A stretch of 64,000 nucleotides of DNA from Bradysia coprophila (GCF_014529535.1 NC_050736.1:3534001-3598000); one strand, 5' to 3'; positions 36,584-47,544 are shown, counted from the stretch's first letter. Notes: generated by a model not told the origin, from the sequence alone. A program made the numbers and translations.

Positions 36584-37344
36584 TGTAGTATATTTCGCTC
36601 CGACATCCGCAGACTGAAGTTCGGTGCTGGTTCTGCAACACAAAGGATTCCATTTTTATCATCACTGGAAATACAAATGTTTTTGTAACCTGAATCATAC
36701 CCAACAGACTCGCCAAAAAATTGGTTTTCCAATACGATAACATTTTTTGGTCGATCGTTCTCCACAAAGGATCTCCAAACCTTAACCATGTCGACTCAGG
36801 ATTTGGAAATTTATCGAAATTAGTGATTAGCACGCGCGTGTAAGCAAACGTCTCAATAGAACAATTATTAGGGGTAGACCATTATGCCTCGTAAAGTTTG
36901 TAAGTAAAGTGAGTGAAATTAATTTCACGAGATTTCGTAAAATTCTATCTTTATTCACATATAAATTTTCACTCACAATTACCCTTTACTGTTCTTGTGG
37001 CATAAATAAATATTACGAATCCAAAAATATTTACGCAAGTCTTGAGCTGCGTAAATGTTGTAAAACGGAATTCGTATGATGAAATTTAGAAGTTGGATGA
37101 ATGAAAACTTGAGCTTTGAAGTTGGCTTGGGTCATCGTAGCAAATTCTCGAAAACATTCACATAACAGCAGATGGGTATTTTCACACAAGCTTTACGAAA
37201 TGTAAACAAGTGTGCACCATTCGCTCTGGTTTTTTACACACAAGCCGTTTACATGATTCACTTACGAATCAGGATACGTACGAAATTTACAAATCATATT
37301 GGTTTACCCCTATTAACATTTCGATCGTCTCATTTAACGAAGTG

Positions 37345-37468
37345 ACTATTCGCAGTCATCTGCATATAGTCAATATTGATGCTATTCGCAGTCAACTACC
37401 AATAGTCAATATTGATGCTATTCGCAGTCAACTGCCAATAGTCAATATTGATGCTATTCGCAGTTACT
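37345..37468. repeat. 36-bp tandem repeat
   Basis: The unit CTATTCGCAGTCAACTACCA then ATAGTCAATATTGATG is repeated about 3.5 times. Because 36 is divisible by three, the plus strand stays open and reads a 12-residue repeat IRSQLPIVNIDA. No other sign supports coding. Confidence 0.85.
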
Positions 37469-37679
37469 AATTTGAAAAATTGTAAATAACTAAAAATATC
37501 TTCTAAAATAAAAGTAGAGCAGGTTGGGAAGATTGTTGATTTGTTACTTAAATCAAAACAAAGAAAATTCGTTCAGTCAAAAAATTAGAATTATTCGATA
37601 ATTTGTAAAGTACGAGACCCTACATATATTTTAAAAAATACAACGAAAGAAGCTGATTATCCATTGTATACGCTTTGGA

Positions 37680-38575
37680 GACTGTTGGTGACATATACAA
37701 ACTGTAACACTAGGGATTGGTCATCCCTTTTACTAACTGTATCATTACGGATTGTTGATCCCTTTTACAAACTGTGACATTACAGAATGATGCTAGTTTT
37801 TAGAAACTGTAACATTACAGACTGTCGCTCTATTTTACAAACTGTAACATTACATAGTGCAGGTACCTTTTAAAAACTTTGACGACATTACAAAGTGTTG
37901 CTTCCTATAACAAACTGTAACATTTCAGAGTTCATATCCCCTTTGCAAACTGTGACATTACAGACTGTCGCTATCTTTTTACAAACTGTAACATTATATA
38001 GCAGGGCCTACTTTTTAGAAACTTCTAGAGAAATTCGAGAAACTTCGAGAAATTCAAGAAATTTCAAGAAACTAATTTCTCGAGTTTCTTGAAGTTTATC
38101 GAATTTCTCGAATTCGAGAAATTTTAAGAAATTCGAGAAAATTCAAGAAATTTCAAGAAATTCAAGAAATTAGTTTCCAAAAAGTAGGCCCTGTTATATA
38201 GTGTTGCTCATATTTACAAACTGTAACATTACAGACTGTTGATCCCTTGTACAAACTGTGACATTACATACTGTTGGTCACTTTCGCAAACTGTGACATT
38301 ATAAAGTGTTACAGGTAAACGGTACAAACGGCAACATGGCAGAGTATATATCCCTTTTACAAGCTGTGAGATTACATAGTGTTGATCCCTTTTACAAATT
38401 GTGACATTACTTAGTGTTGATCCCTTTTACAAACTATGACATTGCGTAGAGTTGCTCGCTTTTACAAACTGTAACATTACAGACTGTCGATCCATTTTAC
38501 AAACTGTTACTTTACAGACTTTTGATCTCTTTTAGAAACTCTGACATTACAGAGTGTTTTTCCATATAACAATAG
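37680..38575. repeat. Minisatellite, unit about 35 bp
   Basis: More than 20 diverged copies of a unit like TTTTACAAACTGTAACATTA followed by CAGACTGTTGATCCC. The array is split at 37997-38203 by an insert that has its own ends in inverted orientation (GGGCCTACTTTTTAGAAACT and AGTTTCCAAAAAGTAGGCCC) and a core of GAAATTCGAGAAA / TTTCAAGAAA repeats. Confidence 0.88.
37997..38203. mobile_element. Palindromic insert in the minisatellite
   Basis: Bounded by TATATAGCAGGGCCTACTTT at the left and AAAGTAGGCCCTGTTATATA at the right. The interior is AAATTTC/GAAATT-rich and can fold throughout. The flanking minisatellite resumes on both sides, indicating insertion into a pre-existing array. Confidence 0.7.
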
Positions 38576-38578
38576 TCA

Positions 38579-38695
38579 TTTGTGTACCTGTTTTGGACGA
38601 TTGATTTTAGGCAATTTCGCGGATTGTAGGCCGAACGAAGTGAGGTCTACAAGCGAAAGTGCCTTAAATCAACCGTCCCAAACAGGTACACATGT
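38579..38695. repeat. Hairpin element
   Basis: TGTGTACCTGTTTTGGACG and ATTGATTTTAGGCA at the left pair with TGCCTTAAATCAA and CGTCCCAAACAGGTACACA at the right, around a loop containing GTAGGCCGAACGAAGTGAGG. It directly follows the minisatellite. Confidence 0.75.
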
Positions 38696-38776
38696 GAATT
38701 TTCATGCGAAGGGCAGAAAACCCGAGAAAATTTGAAAAATTTGAAAAATTGCCCTCATTTTCGTGAAATGGTTATT

Positions 38777-38870
38777 TATCCTAAGTAAATTAAGATGCAA
38801 AAAATTCGGTAGCGATGGGTGGTATCGGAGCTGTGGCTAGATATCTGTTCAAAAGCAACCACGAAAAATC
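38777..38870 (-). pseudogene. Fragment of duplicated F-box gene (3' end)
   Basis: The stretch around GATGGGTGGTATCGGAGCTG and GTGGCTAGATATCTGTTCAAA closely matches the 3' end of the F-box gene at 35942-36030, including the sequence after its stop (CTAAGTAAAT). The similarity fades after about 90 bases and no frame remains. It is a decayed partial copy in the same orientation. Confidence 0.75.
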
Positions 38871-39654
38871 TTGTATCACGGTCCACATTCGCAACTCGTC
38901 GCTCATACTCTCTACCACGGCAAAGCAAAATAAACTTTACTTTAGTTAACTTAGTTAACTTTACTCTGTCGTGTCTCTACTCGTTCGGTCATTTTCTTCC
39001 TCCGTTCCTTAATTCGCTTCATTCATTTAATCACAGTTTCTCTTCATTCTTTGATATTTTCAGTTCGTTCGGTCATATTTTTCTGTCGTTTGTTCAACTC
39101 ATTCGCTCATATTTCCCTTCATTCGCTCTAAATTCGAACTATGCCTGTCCCACCATTTGCTCTTATTATTTTCTCTTCGTTGCCGGGATAATTCAAAGTT
39201 TTTAAATAAAACTTGGGTTCACAGTTCAAAAGTCTTTATTTTAGTGGCCGTGGACATTGATATTCTTACAAATAATTAATAGAATTGTTAAGTATTAGCA
39301 TATAGACAGGATCAATAAGTTTTAGTTTTAAATTGATGCTTTACAGTTTTAGCAGAAATAATGTTTAGATTTTTGTGTAAATTCTTGTAAAAATGGTTTT
39401 TCATAATTGTTTTCGCCACAAAACGTTTTGCACTAAGAGGGCAAAAATGATTGATGGCTCTATGAATTCGGTTACTTTCTTCCATCATATTTGTTAGAAG
39501 AAATACTCAACGAATCCAATCAAATCTTTCAACCATTTTTTTTGTTGCTATTTACTCAGCTTTTGCCATACCAAGACAAAAAAACTTGAGTGATTGATGT
39601 TTCAAAATATAGAAAGCGATTTCAATTAATTTATCTTGAAATGCAATGTATGGA

Positions 39655-40521
39655 CTAAACATTGGCAGGTACTTCCGTAGACCTAGATTTCCATTTAACC
39701 ATGCAGAATGCACAAGCTTTGACAAAGAAAATTAAAAGAATTGTCACTAAGATCACGGCAACAGTTAAATATACGGATGTAACCATCCAAAAAGCGAATA
39801 GGTACAAAGTTTTATTGCAATCTCTCCCATAATTCGGTTCGTAGATGTTGTATATCCAATAAGAACCAATGACAAACCAACACAACAAAAAACAGTTGAT
39901 GAGTGACGCAGATTTCGATGAATTGGCCATCAGAGCTTGACGCAAAACGGTTTGCTCACTCGGATCGCTAGGCACTCCAGTACGAAGACTTAGTAGAGCT
40001 TTCAAAAGTCCCATTAGACCTAAAACACTCAAAGAAATAAGGAAAATGTTCGTGAAATATGTAAAAGACCGAGGTAAACGACACATACCTGTTACTAGTA
40101 AATAGACCGGAATGTATGCTCCAACAGGACACTGTTTCATGTACATTGATCCTATCACTATCAAGCTGACGGATACTATTGTTAGTAAAACGATTTTGGC
40201 AACTGGAAAATGAAGGGCAAAATTTTTGATTACAATTACGTTCAGACTTAAAAAAAAGCAAATAGAAAATTCCTCCTCGGAAAAATGTAATAATTAATCA
40301 TTAGTGTCCTGGAGTTGTTAATATACCAAATTTGACTATCGTTTTCATTCGAAGAATACACAACAAATCTATTTACTACGATGAGAGTATAAAATCGAAA
40401 AAAAATTACTCTGTTTCGTTGAGATATTGTCTGTTTCACTATTCGCATGTGATAATCTGTCTTTCGTATCGGATGTACTGGGAAGACTTAAATTTGATCT
40501 ATTCGATTGGTTGATCGACAT
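39655..40521 (-). CDS. TMEM272-like four-pass membrane protein
   Basis: Three exons in transcript order (40377-40521, 40089-40202, 39655-40019) join in phase to give 207 residues. The N-terminal 48 residues are Ser/Asn-rich and cytosolic-looking. Four hydrophobic segments follow: about 50-68 (IAKIVLLTIVSVSLIVIGSM), 75-98 (GAYIPVYLLVTGLMGLLKAL), 128-150 (SASLINCFLLCWFVIGSYWI) and 163-195 (LFAFWMVTSVYLTVAVILVT onward). The CPVGAYIPVYLLVTG stretch and the YxPxxGxDCNKTLYLFAFW stretch are typical of the TMEM272-like family, whose function is not established. The start ATG is a choice: the frame stays open upstream for about 50 codons. The donor of exon 1 was placed at GTAAAT (40371-40376). Confidence 0.78.
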
Positions 40522-42145
40522 TGTAGAAAAACAAAAGAAATAAACGAAACAATGAACCAAAGCAACAAAAATATTTAAATATTCAACTACACTACAGCTA
40601 CTTTTCTGCAAAACAATTCCGAATAGAGTGAACCACGAAGAAAGATTTTGTAAATATAAACATTCTGGAAAACCACACATCTTTTCTGCGCATTGTTTTC
40701 ATCAATAGAGATCGCCAGAACGACGCCACTGTATCGAATCATATTTTTATTTTACATTCCCACAATATATGAGTGTAACTAGTTGACGGTAGGTCGTAGG
40801 TCGCTCACTAAAATATATGCAAAATATAGAAGTATAGATTTTCGTTAGATCATTTACTGTAACGAGAGATATCCATCACTGTTGACCAAATTTTTATTTT
40901 TACTCATTTCGGAGTTGTACCTTGTGCTCTGAACAAAAAATTGTCAATCAGTTTAGACATGAGTAAAATTGTCGGGCTAAAGCCCTCGGACACTTTTACT
41001 CATCGTGATACGAAATAACAAATTACTTCCCGAGTGTAGTATGACGTTTTTTTTTACGAAGGAGGGAAAGGCTTTTCCCTAGAGATGGAAAGTCCATTTT
41101 CCCTCCTTAGTAAAGGAAACGATTGATTTTAGGTATAACTTTGTGTGTAATGGCTTTGCTCGTGTTATTTTCCCACTTAAAAATATTCAAAATTAATTTT
41201 CACTTCAGAAGTAATACTTTCCCTTCGGTTGGGGACTTTCAATTAATTTTTAATTGCAGTCGAATACTTAGTGGAACAATTTTGGATTCTGTAAATCTTA
41301 ATTAACAATACTGCACTATTGAAAACATGCCGAATTTCAAGCTTTCCTCAGGGTTAAAAGAATTTGTTAAGCTTTATTTTCATGTTTTTATTCTGTAGAT
41401 ACAAAATACTTGATACAAGTAGAGTAATACTGATGGGAATATTGTTCCATCGACTTTACACACATGTAAAAGGTGGATCCGGATTCCTAAACAAAATCAA
41501 GTAAAGTAAAATTGTGATGTGTTAAAGCATAGCCCTTCCCCCTTCTCCTAGCATTAACATAGCAAACATTTAGAAGCTCATGGTATCAGAATAGCCTTTG
41601 CATTTCTTCGTGTGATTTAAAACACACCACACATGCAAGTGTACATGTATCAAAATCTGTGTACTTTTTGACGTCTGACATACGAGTGTTCATGCTAGGA
41701 GCCGTGCCATGGTTTAAAAATACCTAAATTAGTGTAGAATCTACGTTAACTAAACCAGAAGTAAAGAAGAAATCTCAGAAATACGAAACTTCAGATTAAG
41801 TGGCTTCATTCAAATTCCTCTTCAAGTCATCAATGTCCCCTTTCCGGGCCGTCTGTATGCTATAATGATGATGCCTTGTTTCCAATTACATTGTTAGGCA
41901 AAAAGATCAGGAAAAGAATTTAAGCGATGCTTAATAAGCGTTACTGGGTGCTTAGGTCTAGTTGCTGGTGATTCAATTGTACGAAGACCGATAAAAGAAA
42001 TTCTCAGTTCATATTCGTTGTAAAGTTTTTTTTAATTATAAATTTCAATTAAAAGAAGAGCATATGCGATGCCACAAACTTTGGCGTTAAAATAAATTTC
42101 TAATAATTAGTCGCAGTCATCAGAAGTATTTTACAAGGCCTACGG
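40522..42145. other. Intergenic, two small hairpins
   Basis: Hairpins at about 40948-40985 (GAGTAAAATTGTCGGGC with its near complement) and 41056-41105 (GGAGGGAAA with TTTCCCTCC). Otherwise no gene or RNA is supported. Confidence 0.5.
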
Positions 42146-43236
42146 TTACTTAAACAAAGAGTCATACGTTGGCGGACTGTCCGTGCTGCTTCCAGCTTCA
42201 CCATGTGTATTATCAGTCGTAGGTGTCGTAGGTGGAACATAAACATTTTGATACTCGACAGTAGGACCAAGAAAAGCATTTTCGGTAGCCATTCCGATAC
42301 CAAAATATCGATAACAACGCTCATATGCCTTCAAGAAATACCATGACATTGAAATGAAGAAAATTGCCAATATCAACGCGGAACCAATAAATAAGATGTG
42401 TCCCTTTGGTTGGATAATTGCAGGACTCGTGCCGCATTTCCTGTAGAATCTCGGTTCGTCTGTACAAAATGGTGGAATGCAATTGATGACTAAATCGTTA
42501 TACAGGTTATCCGATATGCATTTGCTGTTGGTACAACGAAATTTGTAGGATCCGGTACAATCTATTCGAAAAACAAGAATGAATTACTTAATGCGCTGAA
42601 CATCACCAGTATTGTCGATAGATTGCATACCCTCAAATGCAGTAAATGATAGTTTCATATTGATTTTATTCGGTTGCGTAGTGTGCGGGCCAATGTGGAC
42701 GACGACCTTAAGAGAATCGCCTGGTATTTCAAAATAATTTTTTTCGTCTAGAAAGTCATCGTCCTCGTATACTGTACCACAGATTTTGTGGCTCGTCGGC
42801 GCTGTCAGGGTATTCACTTCGAAGATAACATAATCAATGCATTCACCGTCTGTATTTTGGCGGAAATTTAGTTGTCTAATTGCTGCGAATAATCCACTGT
42901 TTGCTTCCTGCAGCCATTTACTACGTGCTCTAATGTTAAACTCGCAATGATGAAAATGTTTGTATGACGAATTGTCCCATACATGTTCGATGAGAACGGA
43001 AGACTTTAAGGGTTGGTCGTGCAAATCAATCGTAGTTGCATCTTTATCGTGGTAAACACTTTCAATCCATGTGTTGGACTTTTCTGGTGAACATAATGTG
43101 TGAAGGCTGACTAAAAGTTTACAAAATGCAGTCATTTGCGCCAAATTCGTGTACGGTTAAACTTACATATTCTGTACTGAGCCGTATACGATTGATTGGG
43201 CAGCAAAAACAACAAAAGAGCAATGAAGAATGCCAT
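42146..43236 (-). CDS. Secretory single-pass membrane protein, cysteine-rich ectodomain and PPxY tail
   Basis: Three exons (43167-43236, 42607-43110, 42146-42561) give 329 residues. Residues 1-18 (MAFFIALLLFLLPNQSYT) are a signal peptide. The ectodomain (about 20-245) has a CUB-like beta-rich region (HHCEFNIRARSKWLQ, ECIDYVIFEVNTLT, DSLKVVVHIGP) and then an LDLa-like cysteine cluster (DCTGSYKFRCTNSKCISDN). A single transmembrane helix (HILFIGSALILAIFFISMSW) spans about 245-267. The cytosolic tail ends SSTDSPPTYDSLFK, whose PPTY is a WW-domain binding motif used by NEDD4-type ligases. Intron 2 is only 45 nt; if retained, translation stops after QRIK and yields a soluble ectodomain. I do not recognise the family with certainty and assign no function. 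Confidence 0.75.
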
Positions 43237-43835
43237 TTCTAATTCCGAGAAGCAAGAAACAAATTTGGAGAACTCTTTAACGTTTTAGATTAATTGAGTT
43301 GAAGTTCATTCCTTTCCGGTATTATTTCTCCAAATTAAATTGTGTGTAATGTGACTGTTAAAATTACTTGTCGATATCAGTCTCAACACAGACGAACAAA
43401 AAATACAAAAACAAAAACCGTTGCGTGAGTAACTGAAATCTAACCCTTTTTCGTAGTATCTACTGCACACGGTATTGTAGTCAATATAAAAAGCAAACAA
43501 ATGACAAAATTTTGCGTTCAATGGATAGGTGTGCCGAAAAAACAGTGTTGCATGATGATAAGAAAGCATCGATAGATAAAGATAGATTAGATGTAGATAA
43601 TGAGACACGAAGAACGAAATTCCGGAAATATAGCACACATACAAGTGCAAAAAATACGAATCACAACACAAAACGAAGAGAAAAAGGAAATTGAGAAATG
43701 CAGAGTTTCGATTATTTTCAAATATTTCTATGACATTATTTCGCGCGCATTCTCAAAGCGTAAGTTACGTTACACATACATCTATGTGATCTTTCCACAT
43801 AAAGTTACTTTGACATTACTTATCTACCCTATATT

Positions 43836-44263
43836 ATATCCCACAAAAACCTCAAAAGAGGAAAAGGTGACGCTAGTGTAGTAAAAATTAAACTTCCAAA
43901 ACATTTGATATCGGTTTTGGTGACGCATTCTGCGCCTCAACGTAATCAATTTTTACCAAGAAAATTTTAACAAGAACATTTTCAACGAGAAATTTACCGA
44001 TGAGATTTTAAAACGAAAGCTTTTACAAAAAAAATGCGTCACAAAGTGGCAGATGATTATTGTCGTATGAGGGGTAAAACTTTCGTTGTAAAATCTCATC
44101 GGTAAACTACTCGTTGACATATTTTCTTGTTAAAATTTTCTTGGTTAAAATTGATTACGTTGAGGCGCAGAATGCGTCACCAAAACCGATATCAAATGTT
44201 TTGGAAGTTTAATTTTTACTACACTAGCGTCACCTTTTCCTCTTTGAGGTTTTTGTGGGATAT
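43836..44263. mobile_element. Near-perfect palindromic MITE, 428 bp
   Basis: The left end (ATATCCCACAAAAACCTCAA, then GAGGAAAAGGTGACGCTAGT) is matched by its reverse complement at the right end. Arms of about 185 bp run inward with few differences, including GGTTTTGGTGACGCATTCTG. The centre near 44040-44075 contains AGATGATTATTGTCG. There is no ORF. Confidence 0.88.
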
Positions 44264-44435
44264 CAGTTGTTTTGGAAGTTTTGGGTAATACATAGAGTTA
44301 AGCAAGCTCTACAAGTGACAATTTATTCCAAGTCTACATACCGTACAATTACAGTGGGCTATTTTTGGTTCGGAACATTTTGAGACATTTTCGAATTTTA
44401 ACAGTCATCGATGTTCCCAGTCAATTACAATTGCT

Positions 44436-44702
44436 AAATTTTTCTCATATGCAGAATGACCACCAGCTGAATATCACCAGCTGGTGTACAAACAAAAACA
44501 CTTTGTATTGTATACAATTCAAAGATAACCTACACACAGTGCATTTCTACGTTAACGTCATCTACGCGCACATAATACGTATGAATGAAGTAAACACATT
44601 GTTAAGAATGTGTTTTGATTGTTTATCATACAATAAGTGCGTGTTAGCGGATCCAGCTGATGATATTCAGCTGGTGCTCATTCTGCATATGAAAAATATT
44701 TA
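44436..44702. mobile_element. MITE with about 48-bp inverted ends
   Basis: The left end (TTTTTCTCATATGCAGAATG, then ACCACCAGCTGAATATCA) pairs with the right end (CTCATTCTGCATATGAAAAA preceded by GATATTCAGCTGGTG). Each arm also holds a CCAGCTG inverted pair. It appears inserted within the satellite-like repeats that lie on both sides. Confidence 0.82.
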
Positions 44703-44819
44703 CAGGCTGTAAGTTGTTTCCACTTATGATATTTTGCGCCAAGTTATCAAACACTGGAAATCACTTAATGCACTGGGTGCGTCGATGGACATTAAAACTC
44801 TGATAAATGATCTAAAATT

Positions 44820-45400
44820 GTGTTTTCTTAAGTTGAACATGCAGTATCGCCGAAAATATTTCAAAAATATGAAATTTCAAGATAACCGCCGTATTCTTGA
44901 AATGTCGATAAAAGTTTACCGTCAACGAAACTGTACAAGTGACACTTTATCCCAACTCTCTACATGCCGTACAGTCGGAAATATCTCAAAAATACGAAAT
45001 TTCAAGATGGCCGCCATTTTCTTGAAATATCGAAAAAAATGTTTTCCACCAACGAAACTGTACAATCGACACTTTATCCTAACTCTCTACATGCCGTACA
45101 GCAGGAAATATCTCAAAAATACGAAATTTCAAGATGGCCGCCATGATCTTGAAATATCGAAAAAAGTCTTCCGTCAACGAAACTGTACAAGCGATACTTT
45201 TCCCAACTCTCCATAGCCGAAAATATCTAAGAAATACGAAATTTCAAGATGGCCGCTATTTTCTTGAAATGCCGGAAAAAGTTATCCGTCAACAAAACTC
45301 TATGTTTATCAATTTACTGCAACTATGTATGTGCCATATAGGCCTAAATACAAAAAATTCAAAGAATTTCCAAGATGGCTGCTTTCCACCATTTTGTTGG
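44820..45400. repeat. Satellite-like tandem repeat, unit about 116-128 bp
   Basis: Four diverged copies are recognisable by AATTTCAAGATGGCCGCC-type cores at about 44876, 45000, 45128 and 45244, with a weaker fifth near 45369. Shared segments include CAACTCTCTACATGCCGTAC and CGAAACTGTACAA. A further diverged copy lies near 44300-44350. The core CAAGATGGCCGCC resembles the YY1/Pho binding consensus. Confidence 0.85.
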
Positions 45401-45651
45401 ACATTCTAACCCTAAAACAAATTCCACATTGAAACCTGAAACCTGAAATTCCATAATGATCCAAAAATTTTGCGAACAAACAAATTTTTCAAATTCATAA
45501 TTTCGCGCACCTTTTATATGAAGCACGGCAACACCTAACTACTACACAATCATTACAATAGAAATGTAGCTGTCATATGAATGAAATAATGGCTTTCATA
45601 TAAGTGTGTTTTTTGGTTTTTTGCATGAAAATGTTTTAATTAAATTTACAG

Positions 45652-45929
45652 AAATTAAAGTCGAAGCATTATAATTTGATCGATTCTATTAATTTTTAAA
45701 TAATTGTAGTTTTCGAAGAAATCATTTCGAAAACATTCCAGAATAAAAGCTTACACATGCGCATTAGAGCTGTTTACTCGCGGTATACCTGCGGGTAATC
45801 CGTTCAAATGCACGTGTCTAAGCTTTTATACTGTAATGTTTTCGAAATGATTTCTTCGAAAACTACAATTATTTAAAAATGAATTAAATGAGTAGAATCG
45901 ATCAAATTATAATGCTCCGGCTTTAAGTA
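45652..45929. mobile_element. Inverted-repeat element, 278 bp
   Basis: Arms of about 100 bp, left 45652-45755 (AGCATTATAATTTGATCGAT and AATTGTAGTTTTCGAAGAAA) and right about 45825-45929, are reverse complements. The loop contains GTTTACTCGCGGTATACCTG. Confidence 0.82.
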
Positions 45930-46449
45930 AAGAACTTCAATAAAATTTATTGATTTGCCGATGAAAAAGTGTTAAGATTGAATTAATATAATTTTTAGCA
46001 AAAGTGCGAGCGCAGTTTTCGCAAACAGATGTAGTGGTTCGATACGTATATCAAACCCACATGAAACATTTCTATTAACTCGAATATGGAAAATGTGCTG
46101 AAAATGTATGAAGATGCTTCATTTCAAGTGATTTTCAAGTGGTGTTTTCTCCGGATGTAGACCACTGTTTTTAATGATCTATAGCTCGTTGAACTCGTAT
46201 TGACGAGAACTTTCGTTTGAACATAATTTTTTTTTTAACTTGGTTCAGTATGGAAAAGTTAAAATGTTCGCCTATATATAGGTTCCTTAGTCTCCCGTTG
46301 GTTGTTTTCTTTTCTTAGGGAGTCGACTAGCGTCACGAACCTCCGCTATCGCTTCGGTTCATGATCGATGTAAGAAAGAGATATTTTCATGTGTCGGGGT
46401 CGAAAGTTGAGTGAGTTTTGAGATTTTTCTCGGGTTTTCGGCCCGAATC

Positions 46450-46745
46450 TCAAAATATCTGATGCGAGTCGCCTTTTGGGAATTAAACACAAAGTGTCTT
46501 TGTGTCCAAATCTCATAACATCTGATACGGGTCGCTACATATGATCATGTTTACTTACATTGAAATATAATTGTTTCTCTACCAACTTGTGTACAAGTCC
46601 CAAAAAGCGACTGGTATCAGGTATCAGATATTTTGAGATTTGGACACAAAGACACGGTGTGCTTAATTCCCGAAAAACGACTAGCATCATATATTTAGAG
46701 ATGTGGACACAAAGATACTTTGTGTTTAATTCCCAAAAAGCGAGT
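46450..46745. repeat. Three-copy inverted/direct repeat
   Basis: The block AATTAAACACAAAGTGTCTT followed by GTGTCCAAATCTCA (about 46475-46515) is found inverted at about 46618-46675 and again at about 46685-46740. Each copy is bordered by a CCCAAAAAGCGAGTC / CGACTAGCATCA-like motif. Confidence 0.65.
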
Positions 46746-46809
46746 CAAGAAGAGACTCCCACAAAGTTATTTCTGATTTGGACTATCTTTTAGTACCATT
46801 CGTATGGTG

Positions 46810-46939
46810 CGAGGGGGACCGCACTGAATTTGCAACTCTTTTTTCTTGTGCAACTCTGTTGCAACTCTTTATTTTTGCGTGCAACTCTTTTTTTCAGATT
46901 GCAACTCTATGCAACTCTTTTCAGAGCTGGTCCCCCTCG
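46810..46939. mobile_element. Mini MITE with CGAGGGGGACC ends
   Basis: Terminal inverted repeats CGAGGGGGACC / GGTCCCCCTCG enclose five or six copies of TGCAACTCTTTTT. It is 130 bp. Its ends resemble those of the elements at 55226 and 60626. Confidence 0.72.
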
Positions 46940-47106
46940 GTAAGGTGGTCATTAAGCAACTTTTAATGAGTTATTTGACGCTCATGATATTTAGATGTAT
47001 AAATGAACCTCATGTAAAGGTCTGACTTTGATCATGTGAAAGAACTGGGTTTTTTGTGCCGATTAATCAGTAACACCATGCTAGCTTTCGAGTATAAAGT
47101 ATAAAG

Positions 47107-47219
47107 TACTCAATGAAAAGTACTCCGTGAGAGCAGTGGGAGAGCGAGCTGTCAAGTAAACAAAGCAAAAATTGAAAAAAAAAAATTTATCTCTCACACG
47201 GAGTACTTTTGGTAAGTGG
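47107..47219. repeat. Hairpin with AGTACTCCGTGAGAG ends
   Basis: GAAAAGTACTCCGTGAGAG at 47114-47132 pairs with CTCTCACACGGAGTACTTTT at 47193-47212. The interior contains a run of 11 A. It lies about 330 bases upstream of the syntaxin 8 start. Confidence 0.65.
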
Positions 47220-47544
47220 AAATCAGCCCTAACTATATAAGTTAAGAATAGAAATACTTTCAGTTCTTCACTTTCTACTTTCAAAAAAAAAAAAATATTG
47301 TAAGATAAGCGAAAAAAAGACTGCTCAAATTGCACAGCCAGTAAAAAATCGATCTTTTCAAAAACAGTAATTACAATAAATAATTGCGGCAATGTAAAAA
47401 GCTGACATCGCTGTTCATGGTTGACAGCTAAAGTTTGTGTGTTGGTGTACAATGTACATAATATACTATACTCTGGTCTAAACAAAATATAATATTTCTC
47501 AAATATTTACTTTAATTGAACGAATTGTGCAAAATTACTACAAA

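Larger units (their letters stand above)
36584..39654. other. Repeat-rich intergenic region
   Basis: Contains a 36-bp tandem repeat (37345-37468), a minisatellite with an inserted palindrome (37680-38575), a hairpin (38579-38695) and a fragment of the F-box gene (38777-38870). From 38871 to 39654 I see only low-complexity TTCGCTCATT-like sequence and no gene. Confidence 0.6.
43237..47544. other. Repeat-dense intergenic region
   Basis: Contains, in order, a palindromic element (43836-44263), a MITE (44436-44702), satellite-like tandem repeats (44820-45400), an inverted-repeat element (45652-45929), a three-copy repeat (46450-46745), a MITE with GAGGGGGA ends (46810-46939) and a hairpin (47107-47219). 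Open frames here follow the repeats and show no protein family. Confidence 0.6.

Noticed and set aside
36568-36789. Minus-strand frame MVKVWRSFVEND upstream of the F-box gene
   Set aside because: It overlaps the F-box start in another frame and no valid intron joins them; possibly a relic of a longer gene.
37680-38575. CRISPR-like regular repeats
   Set aside because: The units are contiguous and diverged with no unique spacers, in a eukaryotic genome; it is a minisatellite.
42562-42587. Alternative donor GTAATT for the receptor-like gene
   Set aside because: It would leave a 26-nt intron, too short to splice, and shifts the frame to an early stop.
45134-45409. Open frames across the tandem repeats (repeated FQDGR and CTSDT peptides)
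   Set aside because: They mirror the DNA repeat period, shift frame between units and lack any protein family or start context.
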